This document shows positions 42,456 to 52,002 of a DNA stretch of 64,000 nt, piece after piece (the first letter of the stretch is position 1; every line of letters starts with the position of its first letter). A program made the position numbers and the translations under genes. The notes beneath the pieces were generated by a model, which was not told the origin of the DNA, did not search any database, and saw only the letters and a list, made by a program, of their open reading frames with translations. The stretch is from QHXN01 sp963785125 (GTDB lineage Bacteria > Acidobacteriota > Blastocatellia > Pyrinomonadales > Pyrinomonadaceae): NCBI GenBank assembly GCA_963785125.1, contig CAWATU010000007.1:1984001-2048000 (forward strand). Direction: 5' to 3'.

Positions 42456-42853
42456 CCCTCGCGCCTCCCGAGGGTCGCGCCGCTGGCGCAGGCTCGAAGT
42501 CTCACGCCGGCCGGGCACGGGGCGCGCGCCCGTCAACAAACCGGTGCACCTATACGAGAATTCGTATAGGAAATTCAAATTTGTCAATTTCCGTCCTTTT
42601 TCCTCACCCCGCCCGACGGTTTAATCCACTACTATGAACAATTTACATATGTCGCGTTTGCCGGCACAGCACTTGCCACCACGCAGACGAGTAAGGCGAT
42701 AATTCAGGTGCTGACAGTCGAAGCCCCCTGTCTTACGAAGCATCCGTTGGGAAATCACCCTAAACTTTGTTCCCGCCGGCCGGACTTCAGTCAAAGGAAT
42801 GTCCTGCGCGGCGGGAGCCTCCGAAGAAGCCCACTTTTTTGAAGGAGTTCACG
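42456..42853. other. Long leader region of the second Oar gene
   Basis: About 400 bp without a gene. Its first 80 bp are GC-rich; from 42548 to about 42660 it turns AT-rich and includes the dyad listed separately. The last 70 bp contain GAAGGAG, a good ribosome site for ATG 42854. A small regulatory RNA or leader peptide is possible but nothing specific is seen. Confidence 0.5.
42549..42570. promoter_or_regulatory. 22-bp perfect dyad, possible operator for the second Oar gene
   Basis: CCTATACGA (42549-42557) and TCGTATAGG (42562-42570) are exact inverse copies around GAAT. The sequence is unlike its GC-rich surroundings, lies about 285 bp before the Oar start codon and is followed by AT-rich DNA, as expected for a dimeric regulator's binding site near a promoter. 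Confidence 0.5.
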
Positions 42854-45800
42854 ATGAGGAAATTTACGTTGGCGGTTCTGGCGCTCTGCTTGTTTAGCGC
42901 CACCGCGTTCGCTCAAGGCGGCCAGGGCCGTCTTGTCGGATCGGTCGCGGGGCCGGACGGCAACATCGCCGGCGCGACCGTGACGGCGAAAGATAATCAG
43001 ACCGGCAAAGAACAGACCGTTCAGGCCAGCGGCGAGGGCTCCTTCAGCTTCTCGCAGCTTGAGGTCGGCACCTACACCGTGACCATCACGGCCCCGGGGT
43101 TCAAGACCTTCTCCTCGACCAACCTTAAGATTGATGCCGGCCGCGACTACACGCTCAACGCGACGCTGGAGATCGGCAACATCAGCGAGACGGTCGAAGT
43201 CGTCGCCGGTGCCGATGTCGTCAACGCGACGAACGCCGAGCTGAGCAACACGGTCAGCCCCCGCCAGGTGAAGGAGTTGCCCATCAATGGCCGCAACCCG
43301 CTCAACCTGCTCAACCTGATCGCCGGCTCGAACTCGACGAGCAGCTCGATCAACGGTCAGCGCTCCTCGTCGGTCAACTACACCCGCGACGGCATGAACG
43401 TTCAGGACAACTTCATCCGCAACGGCTTCGTCTCCGACCAGCCGACCGTGGACGACACGGGCGAGTTCACCGTCATCACGCAGAACGCGGGCGCCGAGTA
43501 CGGCACCGGCTCCACGCAGGTCGTGCTCGTCACGCCGCGCGGCGGCAGCGACTTCCACGGCAACGTCTTCGCGTTCAACCGCAACTCGAAATTCGCCGCC
43601 AACAACTTCTTCAACAACCTCAACAACACCCCGCGCCCGTTCCTGAACCGCAATCAGTTCGGCGGAACGCTGAGCGGCCCCTCCGTGATCCCGCGCTTCG
43701 GCGAAGGCGGCCCTTCTCTCTACCGTGGCAAGGCGTTCTTCTTCGCGAACTACGAAGGCTTCCGCCTCGCGCAGCAGGCCCCCATCACGACGACGACCCT
43801 TCTGCCGGCGGCGCGCGGAGGAAACTTCACCTACGTTGATAACGGCGGCGTCACGCGCACCGTCAACGTGCTGAGCGGCGCGGGCCTCAACCTGACAGGT
43901 GCGGGCCTGACCCAGTTCAACAACGCGGGCGGCGTGCGCGGAGTTGATCCGATAATCCAGAGCCGCATTCTCGACCAACTGCCGACCGCCGGGAACGGCG
44001 TCACGACCGGCATCAACTTTCTTCAGGCGCTGACCATCAACCGCGCCAACCCGGAAACGCGCAACGCCTTGACCGGGCGCTTCGACGTTGATATCAACGA
44101 CCAGCACGGGTTCAACTTCGTCTACAAGTGGAACAAGAACGCCGACGCGCGTACCGACGTTGCCGCCGGCTTCTCCCCGACCGTCTTCAACACCCAGGGC
44201 GGCCCCACGACGTTGATCGTCGGCGCGTACCGCATGTCGCCCACCACGTCTCTGACCAACGAGATCCGCGCCGGCTACCAGCGCTCCGAGCCGTTCTTCG
44301 ACTCGACGACGGACCCGAGAGACCTCCCGTTCCTGATCGGCGGCACCGTGAGCGGCACCACCGCGGCCACGAACATCCCGCTGATAACTAACCCGGAACC
44401 CAGCTTCCAGGATCAGGGTCGCAACACCGACTACTTCAACATCCAGGACAACGGGACGTGGACGAAGGGTAACCACGCCATTCGTTTTGGCGCGCAGGGG
44501 CAGTTCTACCGGATCGAGGCCGTCAACTTCGCCGGCGTCACCCCCACCCTTTCCATCGGCAACACGGGTAACACCGCTACGCCGGGCTTCACCACGGCCT
44601 CGGGCATCTTCCCCGGCGGCATCAATACGACCGACCTGGCGAGAGCCAACAACTTGCGCTACCTGCTCGCCGGCATCGTCGGCGGCGGCGTGCAGACGGC
44701 CAACGCGACCAGCGGCACCTCCGGCTTCATCGCGGGCGCGCCCGCGATCCGCCGCCTGAACTTCGACAACTATGCGTTCTACGTCTCCGACCAGTGGCGC
44801 ATCTCGAACCAACTGACGGTCAACTTCGGCCTGCGGTACGAGATGTACTCCCCGCTCAACAACCCTGATGAGTTGTACCTTGAGCCCATCCTCCCGCCTG
44901 GCGCCGATCCGGTTGCGACCCTCCTGAACCCTGTCGGCGGCTTCCAGCGCATCGGCGGCAACGCGGGCAACCCGGGCGATTTCTTCAAGGCGGACAAGGA
45001 TAACTTTGGCCCGAACGTCAGCGTGGCCTGGTCGCCGAACTTCAAGAACAACTTCCTCGGTAGCATGTTCCCCGGCGAGGGCAAGACGGTCATCCGCGGC
45101 GGCTACCGCGTCAACTACGTCAACGACGAGTACGTGCGCGCACCCGACAACGCCGCGCTCAATAACTCCGGCCTCGGCTCGAACACCGCTCTGAATCGTC
45201 TCGGCGGCACCCTGGCCGGGAACTCTATTTTCAGGGTGTTCGGCGTCGGCAACGTGGCGACCCAGGCGCCCGTCGTTACGCCCATCTCGGCGTTCGGCCC
45301 CGGCGGCTCCGGGATTCGCACGTTCAGCGAGAACAACCTCGCGGCCACCCGCTTCGGCACCATCTCGCTCATCGACCCGAACCTTCAGGTTCAGCGCAAC
45401 TACGAGTACAACGTAGGCATTCAGCGCGAGATCGGGTTCCAGAGCGTGATCGAGATTCGCTACGTCGGCGGCTACAGCAAGGAGCTGACGCGCTCGATTG
45501 ACTACGGCCAAGTGGACATCCGCAACAACGGCTTCCTGGCCGACTTCATTCGCGCGCGTGCGAACCTCGCGCTTACGGGTAACGCGGCTTGTACCACTGC
45601 CGGCTGTCAGACGCTGACCGTCTTCCCGAACCTCCCGGGCGGCGGCCTTCTGGACGATCCCACCGTCGTGGGGCAGTTGCAGGCCGGAACGCCGGCCGAC
45701 CTTGCGGTCATCTACGTCCAGAACAATCTGGCCGGCCCGGTCCGCTTCACGCCGAACCCCAACTCGGGCGTCGTTAACTTCACGACGAACGGCGGGCGTT

Positions 45801-46711
45801 ACAACTACAACGCCCTTCAGACCGAGTTCCGCCGCCGCTTTACGCAGGGCCTGAGCCTGACGGCGAACTACACGTTCCAGAAGATTTTGACGGACGTGAC
45901 GGGCAGCACCGACGAAGTCAACCAGACGCGCGTCGAGCCGCTCCTCGACAACCTCGACCCGAGCCGTGACTACGGGCGCGCCATCTACGACCGCGCGCAC
46001 ACGGTCAACATCAACGGTCTCTACGAACTGCCCTTCGGCAGGGGCAAGCGCTGGCTCAACGAGGGCAGTGTGGTCGACAAGTTCGTCGGCGGCTTCCAGT
46101 TCTCGTCCATCGTCAACATCAGCTCCGGCGTGCCGACCACCATCATTGACGGGCGCGGTACTTTGAACCGTGCCGCTCGCTCGCTGACACAGCCGGCCAC
46201 CTCGACGCTGAACGCCAACCAGATTCAAGACCTGTTCGGCGTGTACAAGACGCCGAACGGCATCTTCATCATTAACCCCAGTGTGCTTTTTGCGACCGCA
46301 ACAGCCGCTGGCCGACCGACGCTGACCGGTGTTGATTTAACTCAACCGCTCCCCGCAGGCTACACGATTTCGAGCGTGCGCGGCGCGAGTGCTGTGGGCT
46401 CGGCCGCCTTCCCCGGTCAGGTCTTCTTCCAGAACGCGCCCGGTTCGACCGGTAACCTACAGCGCAACTCCTTCAACGGCCCCATGTACTTCAACTGGGA
46501 CGCCGGCCTGCTCAAGAACCTCAACATCACGGAGAACACCCGCATCCAGCTTCGTGCCGAGGTCTTCAACGTGCTCAACAACGCCAACTTCTTCGCCGGC
46601 AGCAACCCCGGCATACTCGACGTTAACAGCACCAGCTTCGGTCGCCTGACGGCGTCGGGCTCAGTTTACTCGCCGCGCATCGTGCAGTTCGGCGCGCGCT
46701 TCGAGTTCTAA
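42854..46711 (+). CDS. Oar-type TonB-dependent outer-membrane receptor (second of three)
   Basis: A 1285-residue protein, the largest of the set. Signal peptide 1-20 (FTLAVLALCLFSATAFAQ), carboxypeptidase-regulatory domain about 26-110 (LVGSVAGPDGNIAGATVTAK, GSFSFSQLEVGTYTVTITA), a plug-like region with RDGMNVQDNFIRNGF and NAGAEYGTGSTQVVLVTPRG, then a barrel with strand-like segments to the end and a terminal Phe (FGARFEF). GAAGGAG fixes ATG 42854; further upstream is not coding. Likely function: TonB-dependent uptake or surface display of an unknown large ligand. It has a long leader with a dyad, and a strong terminator at its end, so it is probably transcribed alone. Confidence 0.9.
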   Translation: MRKFTLAVLALCLFSATAFAQGGQGRLVGSVAGPDGNIAGATVTAKDNQTGKEQTVQASGEGSFSFSQLEVGTYTVTITAPGFKTFSSTNLKIDAGRDYTLNATLEIGNISETVEVVAGADVVNATNAELSNTVSPRQVKELPINGRNPLNLLNLIAGSNSTSSSINGQRSSSVNYTRDGMNVQDNFIRNGFVSDQPTVDDTGEFTVITQNAGAEYGTGSTQVVLVTPRGGSDFHGNVFAFNRNSKFAANNFFNNLNNTPRPFLNRNQFGGTLSGPSVIPRFGEGGPSLYRGKAFFFANYEGFRLAQQAPITTTTLLPAARGGNFTYVDNGGVTRTVNVLSGAGLNLTGAGLTQFNNAGGVRGVDPIIQSRILDQLPTAGNGVTTGINFLQALTINRANPETRNALTGRFDVDINDQHGFNFVYKWNKNADARTDVAAGFSPTVFNTQGGPTTLIVGAYRMSPTTSLTNEIRAGYQRSEPFFDSTTDPRDLPFLIGGTVSGTTAATNIPLITNPEPSFQDQGRNTDYFNIQDNGTWTKGNHAIRFGAQGQFYRIEAVNFAGVTPTLSIGNTGNTATPGFTTASGIFPGGINTTDLARANNLRYLLAGIVGGGVQTANATSGTSGFIAGAPAIRRLNFDNYAFYVSDQWRISNQLTVNFGLRYEMYSPLNNPDELYLEPILPPGADPVATLLNPVGGFQRIGGNAGNPGDFFKADKDNFGPNVSVAWSPNFKNNFLGSMFPGEGKTVIRGGYRVNYVNDEYVRAPDNAALNNSGLGSNTALNRLGGTLAGNSIFRVFGVGNVATQAPVVTPISAFGPGGSGIRTFSENNLAATRFGTISLIDPNLQVQRNYEYNVGIQREIGFQSVIEIRYVGGYSKELTRSIDYGQVDIRNNGFLADFIRARANLALTGNAACTTAGCQTLTVFPNLPGGGLLDDPTVVGQLQAGTPADLAVIYVQNNLAGPVRFTPNPNSGVVNFTTNGGRYNYNALQTEFRRRFTQGLSLTANYTFQKILTDVTGSTDEVNQTRVEPLLDNLDPSRDYGRAIYDRAHTVNINGLYELPFGRGKRWLNEGSVVDKFVGGFQFSSIVNISSGVPTTIIDGRGTLNRAARSLTQPATSTLNANQIQDLFGVYKTPNGIFIINPSVLFATATAAGRPTLTGVDLTQPLPAGYTISSVRGASAVGSAAFPGQVFFQNAPGSTGNLQRNSFNGPMYFNWDAGLLKNLNITENTRIQLRAEVFNVLNNANFFAGSNPGILDVNSTSFGRLTASGSVYSPRIVQFGARFEF

Positions 46712-46748
46712 ACCTTCGCCCTGACTCGCTCAGGGCTGCCCACCTTCC

Positions 46749-46791
46749 GGCGGGCGGTGCTTCTTCGGAAGACACCGCCCGCCTTTTTTTT
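46749..46791 (+). terminator. Rho-independent terminator after the second Oar gene
   Basis: GGCGGGCGGTG (46749-46759) pairs with CACCGCCCGCC (46773-46783), loop with CTTCTTCGGAAGA, followed by eight T. Very strong form. Confidence 0.93.
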
Positions 46792-46981
46792 CGCCCGCGT
46801 TGGCCTCCGGGCCGGCGTCTGTAGTAGGCTATGTCGGCTCCCCCGACCGAGGCGCCACCCTGTGGCGCCCCTCGCGCACTGGCCCACTCGGCCAAGTCAC
46901 CATCTTTTCGACACCAGTGAAAGATTTCGCGGGAACTTTCCGCGCCCCGCGGCGCAAGTTCCGACGGAGGATTTAAAAGAG

Positions 46982-47869
46982 ATGCTCAAGACCCGCACGC
47001 CCCGCGCGCTGGCGCTCACCTTCGCGCTGCTCGCCGCGCTGCTCCCCTCATCGCCCCACGCCGCCACGCCCGCGCCCGACGACGACAAGCTGAAGGCTGA
47101 GGATGTCGTCGCCAAACACCTCGAAGCACTCGGGCCGCAGGCGGCGCGCGATGATGCGATGACGCGCATCGTCGGCGGCAGCTCGCGCGCCGTCTTCAAG
47201 GCGCGGAGCACCTCGGGCGCCATCGACGGCCAGGTCGTCATCGCCTCTGACGAGGATAAGGTCGTCCTCGGTATGAAGTTCGACGCCCCGAATTATCCCG
47301 GCGAGCGCTTCGGCTTCAACGGCAAGAAATTCACCGTCGGCTACCTCACGCCGGGGGTGCGGTCGCCGCTCGGCAACTTCGCCCTGACCAACAGCGAGAT
47401 CTTTAAGGAGGGTCTGGTCGGCGGCACGCTCACCTCGGCCTGGGCGCTTCTCAACATGGCCGAGCGCAAGGCCAAGCTTGAGTACGGCGGAACCGATAAG
47501 GTCAACGACCGCCCCGCGCACAAGCTCAAGTACTACCCCAACAAGGGTTCCGACCTGAAGATCACCCTCTACTTCGACGCCGAGACCTTCCAGCACGTCC
47601 GCACGCAGTACGACCGCGTCGTCGGCGCGCGGCTCGGCGCAGGCGGCATCGACAACCAGACCAGGCAGCAGGAGACGCGCTACAAGATCGTCGAGGATTT
47701 CGGCAACTACAAGGAAGAGGGCAAGCTCAAGCTCCCCCATAGCTACAAGCTCCAGCTCGAAATCAACAAGACCGACGGCAGCTCGCTCGACCGCTGGGAG
47801 ATGATCCTCGACCAGTTCGCCTTCGATCAGGAGATCGACGAACGGATGTTCAACGTCGAGGCAAACTAA
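46982..47869 (+). CDS. Exported LolA/outer-membrane-lipoprotein-sorting-like protein
   Basis: A 295-residue exported protein. Signal peptide about 1-28 (ALALTFALLAALLPSSPHA). The first mature residues DDKLKAEDVVAKHLEALGPQ have the pattern that opens many LolA/LolB-like periplasmic proteins (helix, then half-barrel). Later strands such as VVIASDEDKVVLGMKFDAP, AHKLKYYPNKGSDLKITLYFD and HVRTQYDRVVGARLG fit a curved beta-sheet that binds lipid chains. There is no lipobox. Fold inferred from pattern only; a solute-binding role is equally possible. GGAGG about 13 bases upstream of ATG 46982. It lies between two Oar receptor genes, each with a terminator, so it is likely a separate transcript. Confidence 0.65.
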   Translation: MLKTRTPRALALTFALLAALLPSSPHAATPAPDDDKLKAEDVVAKHLEALGPQAARDDAMTRIVGGSSRAVFKARSTSGAIDGQVVIASDEDKVVLGMKFDAPNYPGERFGFNGKKFTVGYLTPGVRSPLGNFALTNSEIFKEGLVGGTLTSAWALLNMAERKAKLEYGGTDKVNDRPAHKLKYYPNKGSDLKITLYFDAETFQHVRTQYDRVVGARLGAGGIDNQTRQQETRYKIVEDFGNYKEEGKLKLPHSYKLQLEINKTDGSSLDRWEMILDQFAFDQEIDERMFNVEAN

Positions 47870-47914
47870 GGCGCTCCCTCTGAGCAGGGGACGCGGCGCA
47901 CGCACGCGCGAAAG

Positions 47915-47952
47915 GGGGCGAGTCCGTCGGCTTTGGCTGACGGACTCGCCCC
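47915..47952 (+). terminator. Hairpin terminator after the LolA-like gene
   Basis: GGGGCGAGTCCGTC (47915-47928) pairs with GACGGACTCGCCCC (47939-47952), a perfect 14-bp stem, followed by TTCTACGTTTC. Confidence 0.8.
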
Positions 47953-48446
47953 TTCTACGTTTCATCGTACCCGCGTTTCCCTGGCCAAAAATCCTTCCGA
48001 ATCTTCATAAATTCGGATGATTTATTTATATTTCTGAATTTGCGTGGCCTAAAATGGCCGCCTCGCCCCGCATTTTCCAAAATATCTCCGCGTACGCCAA
48101 TCGTTTGCGCGGTGGAACAATCTTTGCCATGAAAATGTATTCCCCCCACGTCACGACAGTAGAAGTCTGTCTGTTCTTTTAACCGCTCCGGCACGCCGCG
48201 CCCAAGCCCGTCGCACGAACGTCCAGAATATCGACCGCGGGGGATTGAATCGGGTGCGCCCTTACCTACCGCAGCCGCGTCCGACGGCCCTGCGGCGTGC
48301 CCCGACTCGCGAAGGTCGGTTCCCAACCGTGCGCGTCTCCACCACGCCGGAACCCAAGCCTACGCCCTAACCCGCGCGGGTCAAGCGTGCTTGACCCGGG
48401 ACGTAAGAAGCGCCCTTTTGCCAGTTCTAAAAAGGAGATTTATTCG
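47953..48446. other. Long leader region of the third Oar gene
   Basis: About 490 bp without a gene. The first 170 bp are AT-rich (to about 48150) and contain TCCGAAT (47996-48002) / ATTCGGA (48011-48017), a dyad with an 8-base centre. The rest is GC-rich. The dyad at 48378-48397 and the AAAGGAG ribosome site lie at the end. Promoter position not clear. Confidence 0.5.
48378..48397. promoter_or_regulatory. 20-bp perfect dyad upstream of the third Oar gene
   Basis: GGGTCAAGC (48378-48386) and GCTTGACCC (48389-48397) are exact inverse copies with a 2-base centre, 49 bp before the start codon. The position suits a repressor operator or a leader hairpin. Confidence 0.5.
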
Positions 48447-51400
48447 ATGAGAAGACTCACCTCAATGGCGGCCGCCGTGCTGCTCGTCGCCGCCCTCTGC
48501 GCGACGGCTTTCGCGCAGGGCACCTCGTCGCTGACGGGCACGGTCACCGACCCGAACGGCGCTGTCGTAAGCGGCGCCACCGTCACCGCGACCAACGTCG
48601 CCACCAACGTCTCTAGCACCACGCAGTCGAGCGACACCGGCCTCTACCGCTTCCCCACCCTGCCCGTCGGCACTTACACCGTTAAGGTCGAAGCTGGAGG
48701 CTTCAGCACAGCTCAACTCGAACAGGTTGTCCTGACGGTCGCACAGGTCGTCACGCAGGACATCAAGCTGGCGGTCGGGTCGGCGGCCGAGACCGTGACG
48801 GTCGTCGCGGGCGGCGAGCAGCTCTCTCAGCCTTCCGAGTCGAGCGTCTCGCAGCTCCTGAACCGCAACGTCTGGGAGAACTACCCGCTTGAGAACCGCG
48901 ACACCAACGAGTTCATCAACCTGCTGCCCGGCGCCGTCCCCGACCAGTTCGCGGGCAGCACCCGCGGCGCGGCTGTCAACGGCGTGCGCGGCGGCACGGG
49001 CAACTTCCTCGTCGATGGCTTCGACAACAACGACCAGGGGCAGGGCGGCCGCGGCGCGCTCGTCTCCGGCGGCATCACCAGCATCTCGCCCGAGGCCATT
49101 CAGGAGTACCGCGTCATCACCAACAACTACGCCGCCCAGTACGGTAAGGGCGGCGGCTTCGTGACCGACACGGTGCTGCGCGGCGGCAGCAACGATCTGC
49201 ACGGCTCGCTCTTCGCCTACAACCGCATCCAGAAGCTGGCGGCCAACGACTTCTTCTCGAACCGCGAGGGCATCCAGGACCAACTGGTGCGTAACCAGTT
49301 CGGCGGCTCCTTCGGCGGGCCGATCAAGAAGGACAAGACCTTCGCCTTCGGTACGGCCGAGTTCCAGCGCCTGCGCCAGGCCGGCCCGGTTACGACGACG
49401 GGCACGACCCAGCAGTTCCTCAACTTCGTCCGGAGCGGCGCCTTCGCCACCTTCCACGAGACGAACCCGAACGGGCTCTGCGTGGTCGCCACCGGCGCGA
49501 CCTGCCCGGGCGCCTTCGCCAACTCGCGCACCATCGGCCCGATCTTCAACGCGCTGGCCGCGAACCAGCAGTTCCCGCTGGCGACCCGCGACCTGACGAA
49601 CGAGGCCGCCGGCCTCTTCACCGCGGGCATCCTCGACAGTCCCATCATCTACCCCGTCCCGGTCTACGGGCAGGTCACCGTCCTCAACCCGAGCTTCCTG
49701 AACGTGGCGCGCTTCAGCGTCAAGGTTGACCACACGTTCAACTCGTCGAACAACCTGACGGCGACGTTCCTCTCCGAAGACTCGGACAACGGCGACTCCT
49801 TCAGCGGCGGCGACACGGCGGTCGGCCCGGCCTTCATCTCGCCCGGCCGCTCGATCCTGACGGGCCTGACCTTCAACCACACGTGGAGCCCGACCATCAC
49901 GAGCGAGTCGAAGGCGAGCTACCTCCGCCATCGGCGCGACTTCCCCGACTGCCCCGGCACCGGTGGAGAGCCCTCGGTCGTGACCGGCTTCGACCCGCTC
50001 GGCGTCAGCCTCGGCTGTAGCAGCGGCCTCCCGCAGTTCTTCACCGACAACCAGTTCCAGCTCCAGCAGCACTTCTCGATGCTGATGGGCGCGCACAGCT
50101 TCCGCGGGGGGCTTGAGTACCGCCGCATCCGCAACGGCTCCTCCTTCCAGGCCACGCAGAACGCGCTCTTCCAGCCGCACGGCGTCGAAGAGTTGCTGAC
50201 CGACGGCTTCTTCGGCGACGAGGCCGACCTCGCCATCTTCGGCGGGCCGGCCTTCGGCGGCTTCACCGTCGCGCAGGCGTCGCTCGACCCGCGCACCGGC
50301 GCGCAGCCAGAGTACTACCGCGGCTTCCGCGCCAACGAGGTGGCGTGGTACTTCCAGGACGACTGGAAGATCAGGCGTAACCTGACCTTCAACCTCGGCC
50401 TGCGCTACGAGTACTTCGGCCCGCCGCACAACTTCCGCGGCGGACTGGACTCGAACTTCTACTTCGGCTCGGGCGACACTCCGGTGCCGAACCCTTCGTC
50501 GAACCCGTTCTTCCCGACGAACAGCCCGCTCGCGGCTAAGGTGGCGCGCGGCAGCTTCCAGCAGCGCGACAACAACATCTGGCAGAAGGACTTTAACAAC
50601 TTCGCCCCGCGCGTCGGCTTCGCGTGGGACGTGTTCTCCGACCAGAAGCTGGTCGTGCGCGGCGGCGGCGGCATCTTCTATGACCGCATCTGGAACAACC
50701 TGTTCGAGAACATTCGGTTCAACCCGCCGACCTTCTCTACCAACACGATCATCTCCGAGGGTTTCGGCGGCACGGGCATCATCGGCCCGATCTCGTCGCC
50801 CGGCATCTACACGGCCCCGTTCAGCGACGCGAGCCGTCTCATCTTCAATGACCCGGCCTTCGCGGGCGTGCCCGCGCCCCGCCACATGGACGAGAACCTG
50901 CTGACGCCCTACGTCCAGCAGTTCTTCCTCGGCGTGCAGCACGAGTTCGCCACCGACTTTCTCGTCGAGGCCAACTACATCTCGACGGCCGGGAAGAAGC
51001 TGACCGGCATCATCGACATCAACACCTTCCCCGGGCGCGCTGACGCCGGCACCTCTGACCGCGTCCTCGGCAGCGGGCGGCGGCCGAATCCGAACATCTC
51101 TTCGGACAACTTCCGCACCAACGCGTTCAAATCGATCTACCACGGCGGCCAGTTCAGTCTCCGCAACCGCGGCTGGCGCGGGCTCCAGTTCAACGCGAAC
51201 TACACGTTCGCCAAGGCCATCGACGAGCTGAGCGACGCCTTCAACGCCGACGCCCGGCACGGCAACTTCCGGCCGATGAACCCGTACAACATCCGGCTTG
51301 ACCGCGGCCGCGCCGACTTCGATGTCAGGCAACGCTTCGTCACCGGCTTCACCTACGAGCCCAACCTCTGGAAGGAGAACCGCTGGCTCGGCGGGTGGGT

Positions 51401-51914
51401 CATGACCGGCATCTTCCAGGTTCAGTCGGGCGTGCCCTTCACCGTCTTCAACAGCGACGAAGACCCCAACGCGGACGGTTTCACGAGCGACCGCGTCGTC
51501 TTCAACGGTACGAGCAACAACATCCGCACGAACAACCAGAGCCCGGCCGACGGCTACTTCAACACCGCCCTCTTCGAGGGCATGGTCACACGCGCCGAGC
51601 GCATCGGCCCGGCCGCGGCCTGCGGCGCCGGCAACGGCGTCGTCCTGAGCGCCACGCAGTGGTGGTGCGACGGCACGCTCGGCCGCAACACGTTCGAAGG
51701 CCCCGGCTTCTGGAACTTTGACTTCGGCGTTCACAAGAAGTTCAAGGTGACGGAGAACACCGCCCTGCAACTCCAAGCCAACGCCTTCAACATCTTCAAC
51801 CACACGAACTTCGGCATCCCCGTCGGCGACATGAGCGACCCCGATTTCGGCCGCTCCATCTTCACGACCGGCACGCCGCGCGTTCTTCAGCTCGCCATCC
51901 GGTTCGACTTCTAA
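48447..51914 (+). CDS. Oar-type TonB-dependent outer-membrane receptor (third of three)
   Basis: A 1155-residue protein. Signal peptide 1-23 (AAAVLLVAALCATAFAQG), carboxypeptidase-regulatory domain about 26-115 (SLTGTVTDPNGAVVSGATVT, GLYRFPTLPVGTYTVKVEAG), plug-like region with NFLVDGFDNNDQGQGGRG and YAAQYGKGGGFVTDTVLRGG, then a barrel ending in Phe (LAIRFDF). AAAGGAG at 48431-48437 gives ATG 48447. The N-terminal regulatory domain is close in form to the other two receptors, but the plug sequences differ, so ligands probably differ. A long leader with a dyad precedes it; a terminator with six T follows. Confidence 0.9.
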   Translation: MRRLTSMAAAVLLVAALCATAFAQGTSSLTGTVTDPNGAVVSGATVTATNVATNVSSTTQSSDTGLYRFPTLPVGTYTVKVEAGGFSTAQLEQVVLTVAQVVTQDIKLAVGSAAETVTVVAGGEQLSQPSESSVSQLLNRNVWENYPLENRDTNEFINLLPGAVPDQFAGSTRGAAVNGVRGGTGNFLVDGFDNNDQGQGGRGALVSGGITSISPEAIQEYRVITNNYAAQYGKGGGFVTDTVLRGGSNDLHGSLFAYNRIQKLAANDFFSNREGIQDQLVRNQFGGSFGGPIKKDKTFAFGTAEFQRLRQAGPVTTTGTTQQFLNFVRSGAFATFHETNPNGLCVVATGATCPGAFANSRTIGPIFNALAANQQFPLATRDLTNEAAGLFTAGILDSPIIYPVPVYGQVTVLNPSFLNVARFSVKVDHTFNSSNNLTATFLSEDSDNGDSFSGGDTAVGPAFISPGRSILTGLTFNHTWSPTITSESKASYLRHRRDFPDCPGTGGEPSVVTGFDPLGVSLGCSSGLPQFFTDNQFQLQQHFSMLMGAHSFRGGLEYRRIRNGSSFQATQNALFQPHGVEELLTDGFFGDEADLAIFGGPAFGGFTVAQASLDPRTGAQPEYYRGFRANEVAWYFQDDWKIRRNLTFNLGLRYEYFGPPHNFRGGLDSNFYFGSGDTPVPNPSSNPFFPTNSPLAAKVARGSFQQRDNNIWQKDFNNFAPRVGFAWDVFSDQKLVVRGGGGIFYDRIWNNLFENIRFNPPTFSTNTIISEGFGGTGIIGPISSPGIYTAPFSDASRLIFNDPAFAGVPAPRHMDENLLTPYVQQFFLGVQHEFATDFLVEANYISTAGKKLTGIIDINTFPGRADAGTSDRVLGSGRRPNPNISSDNFRTNAFKSIYHGGQFSLRNRGWRGLQFNANYTFAKAIDELSDAFNADARHGNFRPMNPYNIRLDRGRADFDVRQRFVTGFTYEPNLWKENRWLGGWVMTGIFQVQSGVPFTVFNSDEDPNADGFTSDRVVFNGTSNNIRTNNQSPADGYFNTALFEGMVTRAERIGPAAACGAGNGVVLSATQWWCDGTLGRNTFEGPGFWNFDFGVHKKFKVTENTALQLQANAFNIFNHTNFGIPVGDMSDPDFGRSIFTTGTPRVLQLAIRFDF

Positions 51915-51947
51915 GTCGTCCGAAGGCTGAGCTTCTAAAAACTTTAA

Positions 51948-51983
51948 GGGCGCCGACTACGCAAAGTCGGCGCCCTCTTTTTT
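51948..51983 (+). terminator. Rho-independent terminator after the third Oar gene
   Basis: GGGCGCCGACT (51948-51958) pairs with AGTCGGCGCCC (51965-51975), loop ACGCAA, followed by TCTTTTTT. Confidence 0.92.
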
Positions 51984-52002
51984 CTCTCCGGCCGCTTATC
52001 CT

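Noticed and set aside
42791..46228. Very long minus-strand open frame (about 1145 codons) opposite the second Oar gene
   Set aside because: High-GC antisense shadow: Arg/Val/Asp/Ala-rich with no domain, while the plus frame has a signal peptide, plug and barrel. The same applies to the minus-strand frames at 34274-37081, 48462-51803 and 2049-3902.
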